A DNA stretch of 64,000 nt from Nymphaea colorata (Eukaryota > Streptophyta > Magnoliopsida > Nymphaeales > Nymphaeaceae), in contig NC_045138.2 of the NCBI RefSeq assembly GCF_008831285.2, positions 40,787,115-40,851,114 on the forward strand. Direction: 5' to 3'. Both the position numbers and the translations under genes were made by a program. Of the stretch, positions 39,388 to 51,921 are shown one piece after another. The notes under the pieces were generated by a model. The model did not search any database, was not told the origin of the DNA, and worked only from the letters and a program-made list of their open reading frames with translations. The first letter of the stretch is position 1. Every line of letters begins with the position of its first letter.

Positions 39388-39626
39388 CTTCCTCCCTTCT
39401 CCCGCCCAAAAGCATACCACATAACCCAAGCCACCACAGATAATGCCGCACCAGATCGCTTCTCAGAGAGAAGAAAGAGAAGAAGGTGGTTTCACCGGGG
39501 AGGAGGAGGAAACTGGGAGGAAGGAAGGCGAGGAAGAGGCCATTAAATGGACGCCATTTTCAACTACAGTGGAGAGAGGAGTGAAGGTTCGAGGAAGCTT
39601 CCTTCTCCTCTCTCGCTTTCTAAAAA

Positions 39627-39634
39627 TATTTATA
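39627..39634 (-). promoter_or_regulatory. Candidate TATA box of the calmodulin-like gene
   Basis: The minus strand reads TATAAATA about 240 bp upstream of the chosen start. Transcription would start near 39600, giving a purine-rich leader of about 210 nt. Confidence 0.45.
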
Positions 39635-40376
39635 ACGAGTCCTTGGGAGAAAGGGTGTGGAGTGGATGTGGCTTCCAGTTTCCATATTTATTTTTATTTT
39701 ACTTTATTTTTTATTAATAAAATATAAAAAATAAATGCGCAGGCCGGACGGTGCGCGAAGGAGGACCAAGATAGAGAGAGAGAGAGAGAGAGAAAGTGGC
39801 CCCACCATTCATTCTGTTAAATAGTTGCACACATTTTTCACTTTTCCATGTCCTTTTTGCCGAATTTGTATTCTGCCTCACCTTCCCCAGCACATTCACT
39901 TTTGCACTGTTCCTTGTTCTTTTCATTCTCTATGCACCGCGGACAAAAATTTGTTTTTTACTAGCAATGTGTAGGCCTATTAACAAAGAAATCAGAAGCA
40001 AAAGACAGAACGGATCCGTTCTTCTTCCTTTCTTGTGAATCCAAATAAAGTATAAGAAAACAGCTTGGCCACAACTTATCATGTTCCACCAAATTGCTTC
40101 CAACTCTGCATGGTTGTCACCGATGGACTGTAGCTGATCACCAAATATGTTTTGATCAGGTGATCTGCCATGCCATTTTGTGTTTTAACACTCCGGCCGC
40201 CGCTGCTACTCCTGTTGCCGCCGCCATCTAAGCGAGCGAACGGCCGGAAATGGTGCAGCCATGCAAATTGGTTCAATTCAACAAGTTTGAGTTATGTTTT
40301 GCCAAATCACTTATTCTATCAATTGGCAAAACTATTACCTTGGGAATCTTGAGCTGCAGTCTCAGACTTGCTTCTC

Positions 40377-40584
40377 CACCTAGTGCATGCATTGCTAAAA
40401 TGGTGATTAAGTTTTTCATCAGAATTAACATATAAAATAACCTAGAATATTATAAAGTCATTAGAGATCGAATCTGATAATATTGCAATGCATGCACTAG
40501 GTGCCTCAAGGAACATAGCGTAGTGGGTCCGGCTAATGTCTGGTAAAAAGCAGGTCTTTAGTTCAATTCTGATGAAAAACTTAA
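40377..40584. repeat. Interleaved pair of perfect inverted repeats
   Basis: Arm A, CACCTAGTGCATGCATTGC (40377-40395), is the exact reverse complement of 40485-40503. Arm B, TTAAGTTTTTCATCAGAATT (40407-40426), is the exact reverse complement of 40565-40584. The order is A-B-A'-B', so the two pairs interlock rather than nest. Between A' and B' lies a tRNA-gene-like pair of boxes (TAGCGTAGTGG near 40517 and GTTCAATTC at 40561-40569). Confidence 0.85.
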
Positions 40585-43329
40585 CAAGCAACTTGTTGAC
40601 TTGATGCCAAGTTATGTCTAAAGGAAGATTGTTGACTTGACGATGGAAAAATAAAAAATTTGTAATTTTTCTGCATTGATAAAGTGGTACCGAAGGTATC
40701 CATTTTAGGAATGCAAGAGATAAACTTGAAGAACAAATTCTTTAATTTAAATAAGGTTGCAAACTAATAGAGAAAAAAAACTGGCGAATATACTAATTGG
40801 CAAAAAAAAAAAAAAAAAAAATCAAAGCTTATATAGACCAACGTGACCCACTGGCACCAGTGATCGTGCTACGGCTGCATGTGACACAGCACCATAATGA
40901 GGTCTTTGAATTCTGCCACCACTACACAGCAATATGTTTGTTTGCCCCAATAATTTCCCAGACAAACTTGCAAATATTTAACATCTTATTGAGTTATTGT
41001 AAGTGTGTTTGAAATTGAAAAAAATGGAGCTGTTTATAATAAAAAGGTAAAACTATATTTTTTGATATCTTAATAAGTATAGCAGATGGTGCCGTTTTTT
41101 CATATTGCCAACATTATACAGACCTTCATTGAAAACTTTTTTGGATTTCAACGTCGACGACAAATTTGTGACAGAAATATTTCATATACAAGAGCTTGTG
41201 AGCATCGAGGAAGGACAAACATTAGCAAACAAAGAAGGGCACATGTGTGTGTGTGTGTGAGCATGGGCACATGCATGTGCCCTTTAGCATGAAGACGAAA
41301 TGGGCGAACTCTGAACACACTTAGATTCCTTTCCCATCCCCTTCCTAAGAAAATATCATTTCATCATTCGGTCAGAAGAGATAATCCATTCAACAAAAAC
41401 TTTCTTTCTTTCTTTCTTTTTTTTTTAATTATTTTCAATGAGAATAAATTATCCATGAAATGTGACAACGAAAGCGAAATAAATGGCCGATCGGTCGACT
41501 CAGTCAGGACCCAGAAAGCCCACATGTGATGGTTGGTGAGCCAACGTGCCCACCCAAACTATTTAAAGTTTAATATTGTGAAATTCCGTGCTTTTAATAT
41601 ACCACCTTACGCTAAATTAATATTGTCAAAAAAAAAAAAAAAACACGAGTGTGATTAACAATGATTGGCCTCGCCTTCCATGTTTTGACTCTTGGCCAAA
41701 TCGAGGCAGCATGTTCTATTATGTTCATTTTCACTAAACTATTAGCAATCTTACCATGTCTACCGCAAAACAAGAATCCTTATATATATATATATGTATG
41801 TCTGGTCCTTAAAATTGTAGAGGTTGAGTTGCACAAAGACAGAGAGCATCTTCGTCCTGGTAACGTAGTATATATTCTACTATAATCTCTATATTAATAA
41901 ATTAAAGAGTAAATAAACGGGTAAATATGCTTAGAGCATCTTGATTCCTGCAACCAAGGTGATACGAAGCCAAAAGTTTAGTTTAAAAAATGTAATTCAT
42001 GTGGCCAACATTTTTAAACTTAATTTTGTAAAGCACTGCAACCAAGGCCTCGTTTTCCTCATAAGGCCCTAACATTGTTGCTATTGGACGTCGTTGCGTA
42101 AATGTTGTTTAAACAATCGTAAGATAATAAATTAAAGAAATTCTATGGTAATATGCTTTTTTTGGGCAAATTTTTTTATAATTTAAAAAAAAAGTGATTT
42201 TTTTTTTAGTAAGATCTACGTTTTTCATGCTTGTATTGACTTGAGAAACAACAAATATATTAATGAAAATGGTAAGAACGTAATTTAGCAATGGAAATAG
42301 GGTTACTTACTGTGATCGTTTTTTCCGTTTTGTAAGTTAGGAAAAGTTTAATTGAAGCCTTCATTCGATAACGCTTATTAGAAAAAAAATATCGCTTTTA
42401 TCAGGAAAGCTACCGAAAATAGCCACCTTTTTAAAAAAAGGAGCAAATTTAGGTCCAAAAAGAAAAAGAATATTCGGTTACCCATATAACAGTCGGGTCT
42501 CTTCATGGAAGCGTGGTTCATTTATTGTCTCGGAACACAATTTCCTACGGAGATAATTTCTCTGGGAATATGTGCGGGAGGATGGGAATTCCTTTCTGAG
42601 GCCTTGGTGGTTGTGCCTTTGACTACGGTGGTCGTTGTCTTCTCGCTCTTTTTCTTTTGCGCCGGAATTGACGGGAAAAGATGCCCAGTCAAACGCCTCA
42701 ACGTGGAGTGCTGGGATCATTTGCTGGAAAATTATTGCCCCAGGTCGCTGCCAACGTGAAGCGGACTTGGAATTTCTCATACCCAGGAAATTACACCCAC
42801 CTTTCCATTTTTTTTTCCTTAAATTTTAAAATAAAAAAAATGATTTTCCTGTGCCCACTCAAATAAAGACAACAAACTTGTTTTTCCGAACGTTTTAAAC
42901 AAGAAAAAATAAAAAAAAAAATTGTCCTGACAAATTTGGGTAGCCAGTTGGACCAATAGTTAGTTAGTATTGAAGCTTGATTTTATTTATGTTCAATTAG
43001 CTTTCGGGAAGTTGAAAATTCTTGAATTTTGAAAGTCTGGAAATTGGATAAACAAACACGTCTTTGCTAGGCCAGCACCCGATAAACGCACAGAAAATCA
43101 GAATATTCAAAGCAAAAAAAAATTTTAAAATCTTTCCAAAAAAAAAAAAAATCCCTTGGGCCAAAACTTTTTTCGGGTCAGATCCTTATCGAGTCACAGT
43201 CACGTAAGATGCACGTTGTCTCCGTATGTAGAATACTCCTTTTTTTTTTTTCCTTTTGCCTTTTATTTAAATAAATATTCCACGAAATACGGGACCCGGC
43301 AAAGAGCAACCGGTTTTGAGCGTTTCTGT

Positions 43330-43800
43330 GGGTCCATTACAGTCCCAAGCAATAAACCGGGTCTTGCGACTCAGATCAGCACGGATCGGATTCAGTAGGA
43401 CCCGGCACCTGATCTGGATAAAAGCCAAACCAATACTCTGAAGTTGCGAGGATGTAAATTCCGAAAGGCCGCTTGCTGTCTGGATTGGATTATATCTGGA
43501 TCCACTTATGTCTGGATCCGAGTTCAATCTATATATATATGTGTGTGTGTTATTGAAGTTAACTCTCGAGATTCAAACTCTATTTATCAAAACCGAATTC
43601 AGATCCGGCATTTGTGTGCAACCAGGTCAAGCCTTTATCGGATCTCGAAGCAGATACCAGACTCGGATTCGGATTCAGATGGAAACTGCGAATGGAATCC
43701 AAATCAGATCCACAATCCGGTTTGAATATCTTTACTGGATCTGACCAAACAAGTCTGAAATCAGAAAGGTAGTCTAATCGATTTGCATCTCCATACAAAA
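43330..43800. repeat. ATCCGGATC-word-rich dispersed repeat
   Basis: Dense in GGATCCGA, GGATTCGGATTC and TCCAAATCAGATCC-type words, with a short TA/TG run at 43530-43550. Similar word content occurs at 32.2, 35.2, 44.1 and 57.2 kb. It probably derives from the same class of elements, heavily diverged. Confidence 0.4.
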
Positions 43801-46800
43801 GAAAGTAGGGATTTTAAAATAGAATGAAACTGCAGCACCAATCATGAACTGGCCCTTACCAAGGAGAGAAATTTAAAATGTATTGGCTTTCTACAAGGAA
43901 GTTTCCTCTCCCTTTGGCTTTTGTTGCTTTTTGAAAAAAGAAGTGTGGAAGTTGAAGATGATGGCTGGATTGGGAAGTGTGCCCCATCTTATACTGGTTT
44001 GGATCTGCTTTTCAAACCTTTTAGGATGTTTCCCAGCTCCCTGTGGGAGTAAAGGGAAAAAGGGGAGTTCTTGGGCAGAGTATGTCAATGGGAATCCATT
44101 TTGGATTCGGATCCAAGAATGGATTTGTTTCTTGGACCCATTGGGTTTGGAAGCCTACCCCAGAAGATGGTTGGATCTGAAAGTCAAGAATGCGATACTT
44201 TGGACCTGAAAGAGAAGCTGTAAGAGTTTGAAACCTAAGCTCCTTTAAAGTCAACAAATGAATGCGGTCTCTGGTTGTATACGATCAGCTTAAATGTTTT
44301 TCAACATCTCTACATTTTACTTGTCCAAAGTCAGGATCAGATCTTGTTGCAAAAAAAAACAAAGTTCGCTTCTAGAGAAAGGTTTTAAAAAGCAGCTAAG
44401 GTCTTGTTGCACAGGATTGATTCAAAAAGAAAAATGCAGTTGTAAGTAGCTTTATTTTCACTAGATTTTTTTTTTTTATGCAAGTTGAAGTTAACTTAGA
44501 AGGGTTCTTAGACTCCTTCATTTACTTATGCTTTTTCCCAGATTATGCAGAAGCTTCCCTTAGTTGACTTGCTTTTTATATGCCATACTTGGGGGGTGTT
44601 TGCAAGCATGGATTGGTTATCCATGGGTAACTTTTTCTGGGAAAAAAAACATCTAGGTTGGGGGTGCAAGAGGGTTATCCATGGATGGTATCTGCTGTAA
44701 GGCGCCAGTTTGAATTTGAATGGTTCAGATTTCAAGAGTTTCATTGACAGTAAAAAGTAGTCAGAAAGATAGTTGAGAAACATCAAACACTGACTTGGGT
44801 TAAAGATGGATTGAATATGTGTTAGTGGATATGAACTAAACAAGCAATAAAAAAATAAGAAAGTAGATGAGAATAGAAACGGGGATTTCGAAAATCAGAA
44901 CTCAGAACTATATGTTGATTGAACAACCTATATGCTACAGTGAAAGCGCACTATCAGTCACATGAATAATCCGGTGGGCTAACATTGCCTGTCGAAGAAT
45001 TAGTGTAAAAGGATTCTTTTCAAAAGATGCAACCCAGCATGTGAGAAAATGCAAAAGAAAAAACAAATGTTTTACTGTTCATCTATTTCTTTATCAGAAC
45101 CTCCTTTTGTCTCTTGGGGTTTCTCGGTTCATTGTCATTCTCGTGCCGCCGGCATTCTGGTTGCTCGAGGAGATGATCGGCGAGAAAAAAAATTCATCCC
45201 CATCTCTGGTTTTCCGTTGCTTCTGATGCTATGATGGGGTTCCGATGTAGAAGCCACGGTTTACGTAGAACGATGGCTGAAGAGACGGAGTCAGAGTGGC
45301 GACAGCCGACGTGCCGGATTCTTTTCTTGACCGGTGGGGAGGGGATGAGTGACGGAAGGCAGGCGGTCGACTTCTCTTCAGGCAAGCTCGTCAGACCCCC
45401 AAGACCGAGATATTTGTATCCGAGACAACATTTTACGAGGTCGTTCTCAAAACCCCAGACATTTACACCGTAGAGATAATTTCTTCCTACAAACAAAGGT
45501 CATGCTATACTTTCTTCACCAAGATTTTTTTTTTTATAAGAACACAACCAGAAATGAAAGATAAAATAGAGGTAGTTGGCACAAGAGATGGGGCAAAGAT
45601 GGTAAGTAGCAAGTTTTTGTTTCAAACACTGGTAGCGTCAATTCTCTATACTGTAAAGAATGACACCAATATACAAGTTAAAACATAGCAGAATTATCAC
45701 CCAAAAAAGAGATTTTCTCCAGAGGCTTCACCTTTACTCACAACCTCCTACCCACCTTAAATTTTTGGACCAATCTTTGATGATCACATTATATGTGGAC
45801 TTCTGCCCCTCCCTAGATAATTTCTCGGAAAGGCGAGAGGGAAAGGTCAGGTAATTGACAGACAACCTCTAAGTCAATAAAAGAAGGGCTCGAGCCCCAC
45901 ATTGATGGGCCTGACCGACTAAGCTTGCAATTTCCACCAGTCCATTGAGTCAGGTCACATAGACACTGACGTCGAAACAGACTTCAATCCTATACACGAT
46001 CTTCTGAAACTGAATGTGTGATCATGGAATTTCTAATCCTACAAATTTGTATGGAATTATATTTTACGTTTCCATACCCATTCTGACTATTAAAAGCTTT
46101 GTTTTCCTTTAGACTGAACGTTTTTCTTTTTTCAGTCCAACCTTATAACTAATTTTACATCTCTAGAAAACAATGGCCGATTTATCAATATCAACTTCAT
46201 AAGACTGAAGAGTTAGCAAATAAAGGGAAGTCCTGACCAGTAAGTGAGCTATCCTTCAAACCCCTTGGCAGCCTGACTTGAGTAGTTCATATTTTTATGC
46301 CATTTTACATATTTTTCCGGCTGTCTTTCACGAATCTAGACTTACAAATAGATGAATATTCAAAACTCTGAAATATAAGTCAGATCAAATTTTACATCGA
46401 CTTCAAGAGTTTTAGCATAGCCGGTCAAGCATGCAAGCACGTAAAATGCATATCACCTGATCAATTCTCCCCTGAATTGTAAAATGTAGGATCATGCATA
46501 TCACTCTGAAATATTCTGGCATCGCTTTTGTCTCTAAATGCAGCACATACAACCAGAAAATTCGCTTCCAACAGCTTATGATTCGCTTCCCACTTCACAC
46601 TGCTTCCGCTGAATATAATCTGCTAAGCTTTCCGCTTTATCAGCATCTACATAATAAAGTTGAAGCCTCCGGAAAAGAAAGCCACTCTTTGGGTAAAAAT
46701 AAAGCACGACACTCCCACTTAGAAAGCACCATTCATCACATCGTTAGTCAGTGAGTCTTTCAAAACACCGACTTTCGGCCTTTCCTGAGATCATTACTTC

Positions 46801-47427
46801 CTCTTGGTGTCATAATTTCTTTGTCCCAATGGACAATATATCGAAGCAGAAATTTTAGAGGTCTCTATGCTTTAAGAACGGAGGATAGTGATATTGATCA
46901 AAAGGTAGCGAATGGTGCTACTGATTTTAAAACAAAGTACGAGTTTTTGTCTAATCGCCAGGTCTGATTCTGCGGCATTTTTCCAAGGCTGCAAAATGGG
47001 GTCTGACCACCGTACCAAAAAGTATAAGCACGATCTGTATTTGAGAATTGAAAGACACATTTTTCATGATTTTTTGAAAGGCAAAACATCATCCCCACCA
47101 TTAACGCCATGTCATGGCTGCAGGCCCTCATTCTAGCTAACAATTTCATTCCAAAATTTGTTGATCATATACAATCTAAAAGTTGTGGTGCAAGGTTATA
47201 GTGAAAACTGCTCAACTGCTTTGGCACCATCAATCAATAATTCATGCTTTCTCGGACTGGAGTCAAAGATGAGAACAATTAAAAGCGGATAAATTTATGA
47301 AGCACCTTAAGGCAAAAATGCGTTTGGAAATGAGGCAAACCCTGATCGACCCATGAGGTCTCACGGACCCCACTTCAAGAAAAGGCATCCACCTTGTAGA
47401 ATCAAACTTACCAATCACAGTTGCTCC

Positions 47428-50400
47428 TCATTTGAAATTGTGCATCCTTTTTGCTGAATCCAGCGTGTTGGACAAAAGCATGGCTATTGTCATTGGACCA
47501 ACTCCACCAGGAACTGGGGTGATTGCAGAGGCTACCTTGCAGGCCTCATCAAAGCATACATCACCAACCAAGTTATAACCACGCGGAGCTGTAGGATCCT
47601 GAGAAGGGAAACAAAAAGAGAGGAAGCCTTGAATTCTTCAGATATATGCATAAAGGCAGCACCCTAAGATCTGCGCTAACGAATGAACATGGTTCTGTTT
47701 TTGTTTCTCTTGCCTCTAAAGTACCAGTATTCTCAGCAGCAATAAAAGTATCTAACAAAATTATCACAACAGTAAAATCTCCCTCCTTCACGCCCCCACC
47801 CCCCCCCCCCTCAAAAAAAAAAGAAAAAAGAAAAAGAACCCCACATTTTGTGCGAACATGTTCAGAGATAGTATAAAGATGTGTGCAGTGCGTTAACTTT
47901 GCTCTTCTTCAAATGCCAAGGATGGGAAAAAGACATCCAGTCAACCATAACATTCGTATGCTTTCTAAATTGGACCTGCCCCTTATACTAAATTGGAGCT
48001 TCCGCATCCAGTCAAGGACCAAATTGGTATGCTTCCACTCACTTAAAAGCTCCCTTATACCACCCCTTTCCAGCATCAATCATGCTTTAAAGTTTAAATA
48101 ACACAAATAAATAAATAGCAGGGCTATGGAGACAGGTACAGAAGCAGTTCTCACATACAAAAGGCAAAGGAGAATACAACTGCATCTCTTCAGACAGACT
48201 GGTCAAGAATTAAAGAGGCAAACAGACACAAGCACAGAAACAAACAAGCTTGTAAACATATACCCTAGTTGAACTATTTTCACAAAAACCATCACGCCAA
48301 GAACCACCATTGACTAGTGGAAGGTGACAAGATGCTCTGATAATGATTACATTATGATGTTCTAGAAAGACTACATAGATCAATATTTCGATGTGAATAA
48401 ACATATCAAATTCTTCGAGCAGGTTGGCTATGCAAATTACTGCATACACCAGCAAATGCACCCAACAGATATGATAATCAACATTATAGAATATTCCACC
48501 AAAAAGTTTTCTTTTGGTTCAAAATGATCAATATGTGGAATATGTTCAACAAATTAATTGATGACAGCAACCACAACAGTATTTGACATACTGCCCCTGG
48601 CTCTTCAAATATGAAAAATAGTCACTAAAAGATCTCTGGACCTTAATGATTGAAGGATTGTAATAATGAATATACTAAATAAAGCAGCAGGACCCAGCTA
48701 TCTATACACTTGAATTCTGTCAAGGATAAGATAGATGAACTTACGTTTACCGGGTTGATACCAACATCAATCACCACAGCACCAGGCTTTATCCAGCTGC
48801 CTCTAACCAAATTGGGGACTCCTGCAGCAGCAATGATGATGTCAGCTTCTCTTGTAATTTTCTCAGGATCCTTCGTTTTGGAGTGTATGATGCTTACTGT
48901 GGCATTTTGCTTCTGAAAAAACAGTCAATCATGACAAATTAACATGGATATCACAGGTACAAATTTTTAAAAAACTGAATGATTGCATCCACAGAAAAGC
49001 TGCATGAAAGAAGCTTAATTAACCTGCAATAGTAATGCAGCTGGTATTCCAACTATATTACTACGACCAATAACAACAGCTCTCTTCCCTTCAATGTTGA
49101 TGCCAGATCGACTTAGCAATTCCAAGCAACCTTTTGGAGTGCATGGAACAAATAACGGATTCTTCCCTTGCATCGCAAGATAACCTACATTGAGAGGATG
49201 GAAGCCATCGACATCCTTATAAATGCTAATAGCATCCATGACTTTTCCTTCATTCATATGCTGTTGCATTAGCAAACAAGGACATTAAGTTAGTGCAATA
49301 ACATTAAAGCTAAAATGGATGTCATGGGCATCCTCTTAAGAGTGAAAAGCTAAAACCATAGGGAACACTTAACCATAGCCTATCTACAAAGGACTTGAAG
49401 CATATAAGCAAAACCGTGCAGGCAAGTATTCACCACAATAAGCGCCACGGGGTTTGGAGGAGTAAGTTGATCTTAGGCTGTCTGGAGAGCAGCCAAAGTT
49501 CAAATCCCACGGTACCATCCTCTATGCAAAACCAAGCAGGCATAGGTGTGGAAGGTGAGGGTGTCAGCCTCATAGTTCTATGCTGCCTGGATTATGACAA
49601 AGTTTCATGTTTTCGATGTTGATTTTCATGTTAGAAACCGTTTAACCATCATAGCCATTGTGGAGCATGTCTGTTGGGCTTTTTAAATGTAAGGACACCC
49701 AAACATTCAAATGTATGTCATTGACTCATTGTGCATATTTTTGTCAGTATATTTTGTCAGCATAGGTTTGTTCCACATCCTAATTTTTGATAAGTGATCT
49801 ATGCTACCAAACTCACTTCCACATACATCCATGTGACAAAGAAGAGAATTAATGTGCTACGACTTGTACGACCTACCTTTGGTAGCGGAAGTTGAACAAG
49901 GATTCCATGAACTGAAGGATCATCATTAAAACCCGAGACTAGACGAAGAACATCCTCTTCTGAAGCATCTTCAGGTAAAAGAGCTTCATGAGAAGTAATC
50001 CCCACTAACTCACAACCCTTTTTCTTGTTACGAACATAAGTTTGAGAATCCTTCCTTGTTCCGACCAAAATAACAGCCAAACCAGGTACAATGCCAATTG
50101 CATCTTTCATTCTAGATATTTCACTAGCAATTTCATCCTTGATTTGTTTTGAAATCAACTTTCCATCGATAATGGCAGCAGTATGTTCAGATAGATCTGT
50201 ATAATCAGAAATGCAGATTAAACTTCAAGTGACTGCATTAACAAAATTAACAAATTGATTCAAAACAGGCATCAAAACATTCGATCACTATGACGTTGCT
50301 TTCAAAAATTCATTTACATGAAAGATGACCTTAGCACAGAAATTGTTTCTTAAAGAAATTAAAATTACAAAGAAGCATGTTTTCATTCCCAAGCTTCTTT

Positions 50401-51921
50401 AGGTATAACCAGAGTCTCATCATAATTCAAGCAGCACGATTTTTCCTACCAAAGGGGATTTTATCCTTCAAAAAAGCAGTCAAGAAAAGTGTTCAATTCA
50501 AGTGAGATAATTTATGAATCACACCAAGAGAGATAGATGCTTCAACTTTGAAGTGAAAAGACATCAAACATACTTAAAGTAAGTGAACCTTTATCAAATT
50601 CATCAATATCCCCATAAAAAAAAAAACAACTATAACTTGTACTTTTAATTGGATAACTATACTACGTTCAATTACTGAATGAGACCAAGAATAAATATGC
50701 ATACCACATCAGCATCAAAGCAAACACCATCGTTTACAGTGAGCGCATCAACTGAAGATACCTAAGAAATACTAAGAAACTTAATGCAAGTGCTCAATTT
50801 ATTTAACCAAAAAGGTAATGTAAATGTTCAAGCAGCTCAAATACAGCCGCCTGCGAGCAAATAGGTTTTCGCTGTAGTGGGACGTCAATTTTGCAATACC
50901 ACTATTATTATCTAGTGGCTTCTCATTGTACCAAGTGACTTCTCAAATGAAACCTGTACTCCTTCCTGTTATATATAGTTTCTGTCTCAAAAGCAAAAAC
51001 AAAGAAAAAGAAAAAGAGTTGTCCTTTGTAAAACACAACGTGAAATCAGAATGGGAGACAATGCCCAAGGTATCTTACAGGGAAATGCTTAATTGTTCTA
51101 GGAACCTATGACAAATTTCAGACAACATGGTAAAACAGAGAGGAAAAATTCGCAAAAAACAAGATCGACTTCTTCCTCATGCCAATTAGGCTGCTGCTGC
51201 TTCATTTTTGCATTTTGGAGGCCCTGATTGTCAGCGTAACCCATACAACCAAAAAGAGTTTTACACTCCGAGGACAAAATCATGCTCTTTCTTCTTATAA
51301 ATAACCACACTTGCCGATCTATTTATGCTGGAAAATTAACAAAAGAAATACCCTTCATAAAATCTTTCCTCCCGCCCAACCCGGCTACGGTCTCCAATGT
51401 CTCATGTGCACTTAAAATTTCCAAGTTGGTAGGCAGATTTCAAGAGTCAAAGGCAATGAACTGTATACACAATTCACGACTTTGGTTATTTTAGGCTTTT
51501 CATATGTTTTTGGTTCAGAAGGAACACAAACGACAGAAAGGAAGTGCCTGTTGAACAACAACCAAACATCTAAAATTATGGCATTGATCATTTGATCCAT
51601 TTACTTTCATCCACTTGGTCGTTTGCAAAAGAGAGAGAAACACAAGCAAGAAAACCATGGGCAAAAGCAATCAACAGTGGAGAAAGGATGAAAAGGGCAG
51701 CACCAGAACTCACCGCTCTGTTCGCTGAGGGCAGCGAAGGGGCGAAGTGGCGAAGCGGCGAGACTCTGCTTTCGGGCGAACGAGGGGAGGGCAACAGAGA
51801 AAGCGGTAAGTCGGCGGTGGAGTAGAAGGAGAGAGGGCGACGGCAGGGACGGCCTCGAGAGGGAAGGCAGGGATGCTCGAGCCAGCGACTGCAAGGACAG
51901 GCGAGACGGCACCGACTCCAT
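47428..51921 (-). CDS. FOLD: Bifunctional methylenetetrahydrofolate dehydrogenase/methenyl-THF cyclohydrolase, organelle type
   Basis: Five exons on the minus strand: 51921-51714, 50196-49877, 49260-49024, 48912-48745 and 47598-47428. All introns are GT-AG and all junctions keep frame, giving 367 aa. The enzyme interconverts 5,10-methylene-THF and 10-formyl-THF using NADP. Exon 1 (69 aa, [10 protein letters not shown] start) is rich in Ser, Arg and Leu and nearly free of acidic residues, as in a mitochondrial or plastid transit peptide. The mature protein starts near residue 75 (AAIIDGK). Key features are catalytic YVRNK (Y123, K127), QLPLPK (171-176), KDVDGFHP (191-198), CTPKG (216-220), the NADP-binding GRSNIVG (241-247) and PGGVGPMT (341-348). 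The length fits plant FOLD1/FOLD4 (about 350-360 aa). Exon composition is not GC-rich, unlike the other genes here. Which organelle is targeted cannot be decided by eye. Confidence 0.95.
47797..47811 (+). repeat. Poly(C)/poly(A) tract in FOLD intron 4
   Basis: A run of cytosines with one A, followed by TC and nine adenines. On the transcribed strand it is a G-run inside the last FOLD intron (47599-48744). Confidence 0.8.
49440..49565 (+). repeat. SINE-like, tRNA-derived fragment in FOLD intron 2
   Basis: AAAGTTCAAATCCCACGG at about 49496 contains a good RNA polymerase III B box (GTTCAAATC) and the CCCAC wording typical of plant tRNA-derived SINEs. The A box is not convincing. It lies on the plus strand, antisense to FOLD. 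Confidence 0.35.

Larger units (their letters stand above)
39640..47427. other. Gene-free interval between the CML and FOLD genes
   Basis: No gene is supported. It contains a GA microsatellite at 39774-39793, the interleaved inverted repeats at 40377-40584, poly(A) runs near 40802 and 41627, an ATCCGGATC-word-rich region at 43330-43800, a further GGATTCGGATCC cluster at 44095-44165, and a mildly GC-rich patch at 45120-45420 without recognisable protein. The last 200 bp is probably FOLD 3' UTR. The open frames at 42505-42759 and 43883-44209 look protein-like in composition but match nothing recognised. Confidence 0.55.

Noticed and set aside
38456-39424. 322-aa open frame on the plus strand
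   Set aside because: It lies antisense to the CML gene. It is open because of the GC-rich codon usage of the four EF-hand exon and has no domain of its own.
39429-39429. Upstream in-frame ATG as start of the CML gene
   Set aside because: It adds 14 residues (MGYVVCFWAGEGRK) not typical of the family. The MKLAK start at 39387 matches CML35/36-type proteins.
40510-40575. Functional tRNA gene
   Set aside because: A and B box-like words are present, but no cloverleaf acceptor stem pairs and no clear anticodon arm was found, so it is at most a tRNA-derived repeat.
42478-42780. Overlapping frames at 42.5 kb on both strands
   Set aside because: Open for 84-100 codons but without any recognisable motif, and conflicting between strands. 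Not supported as a gene.
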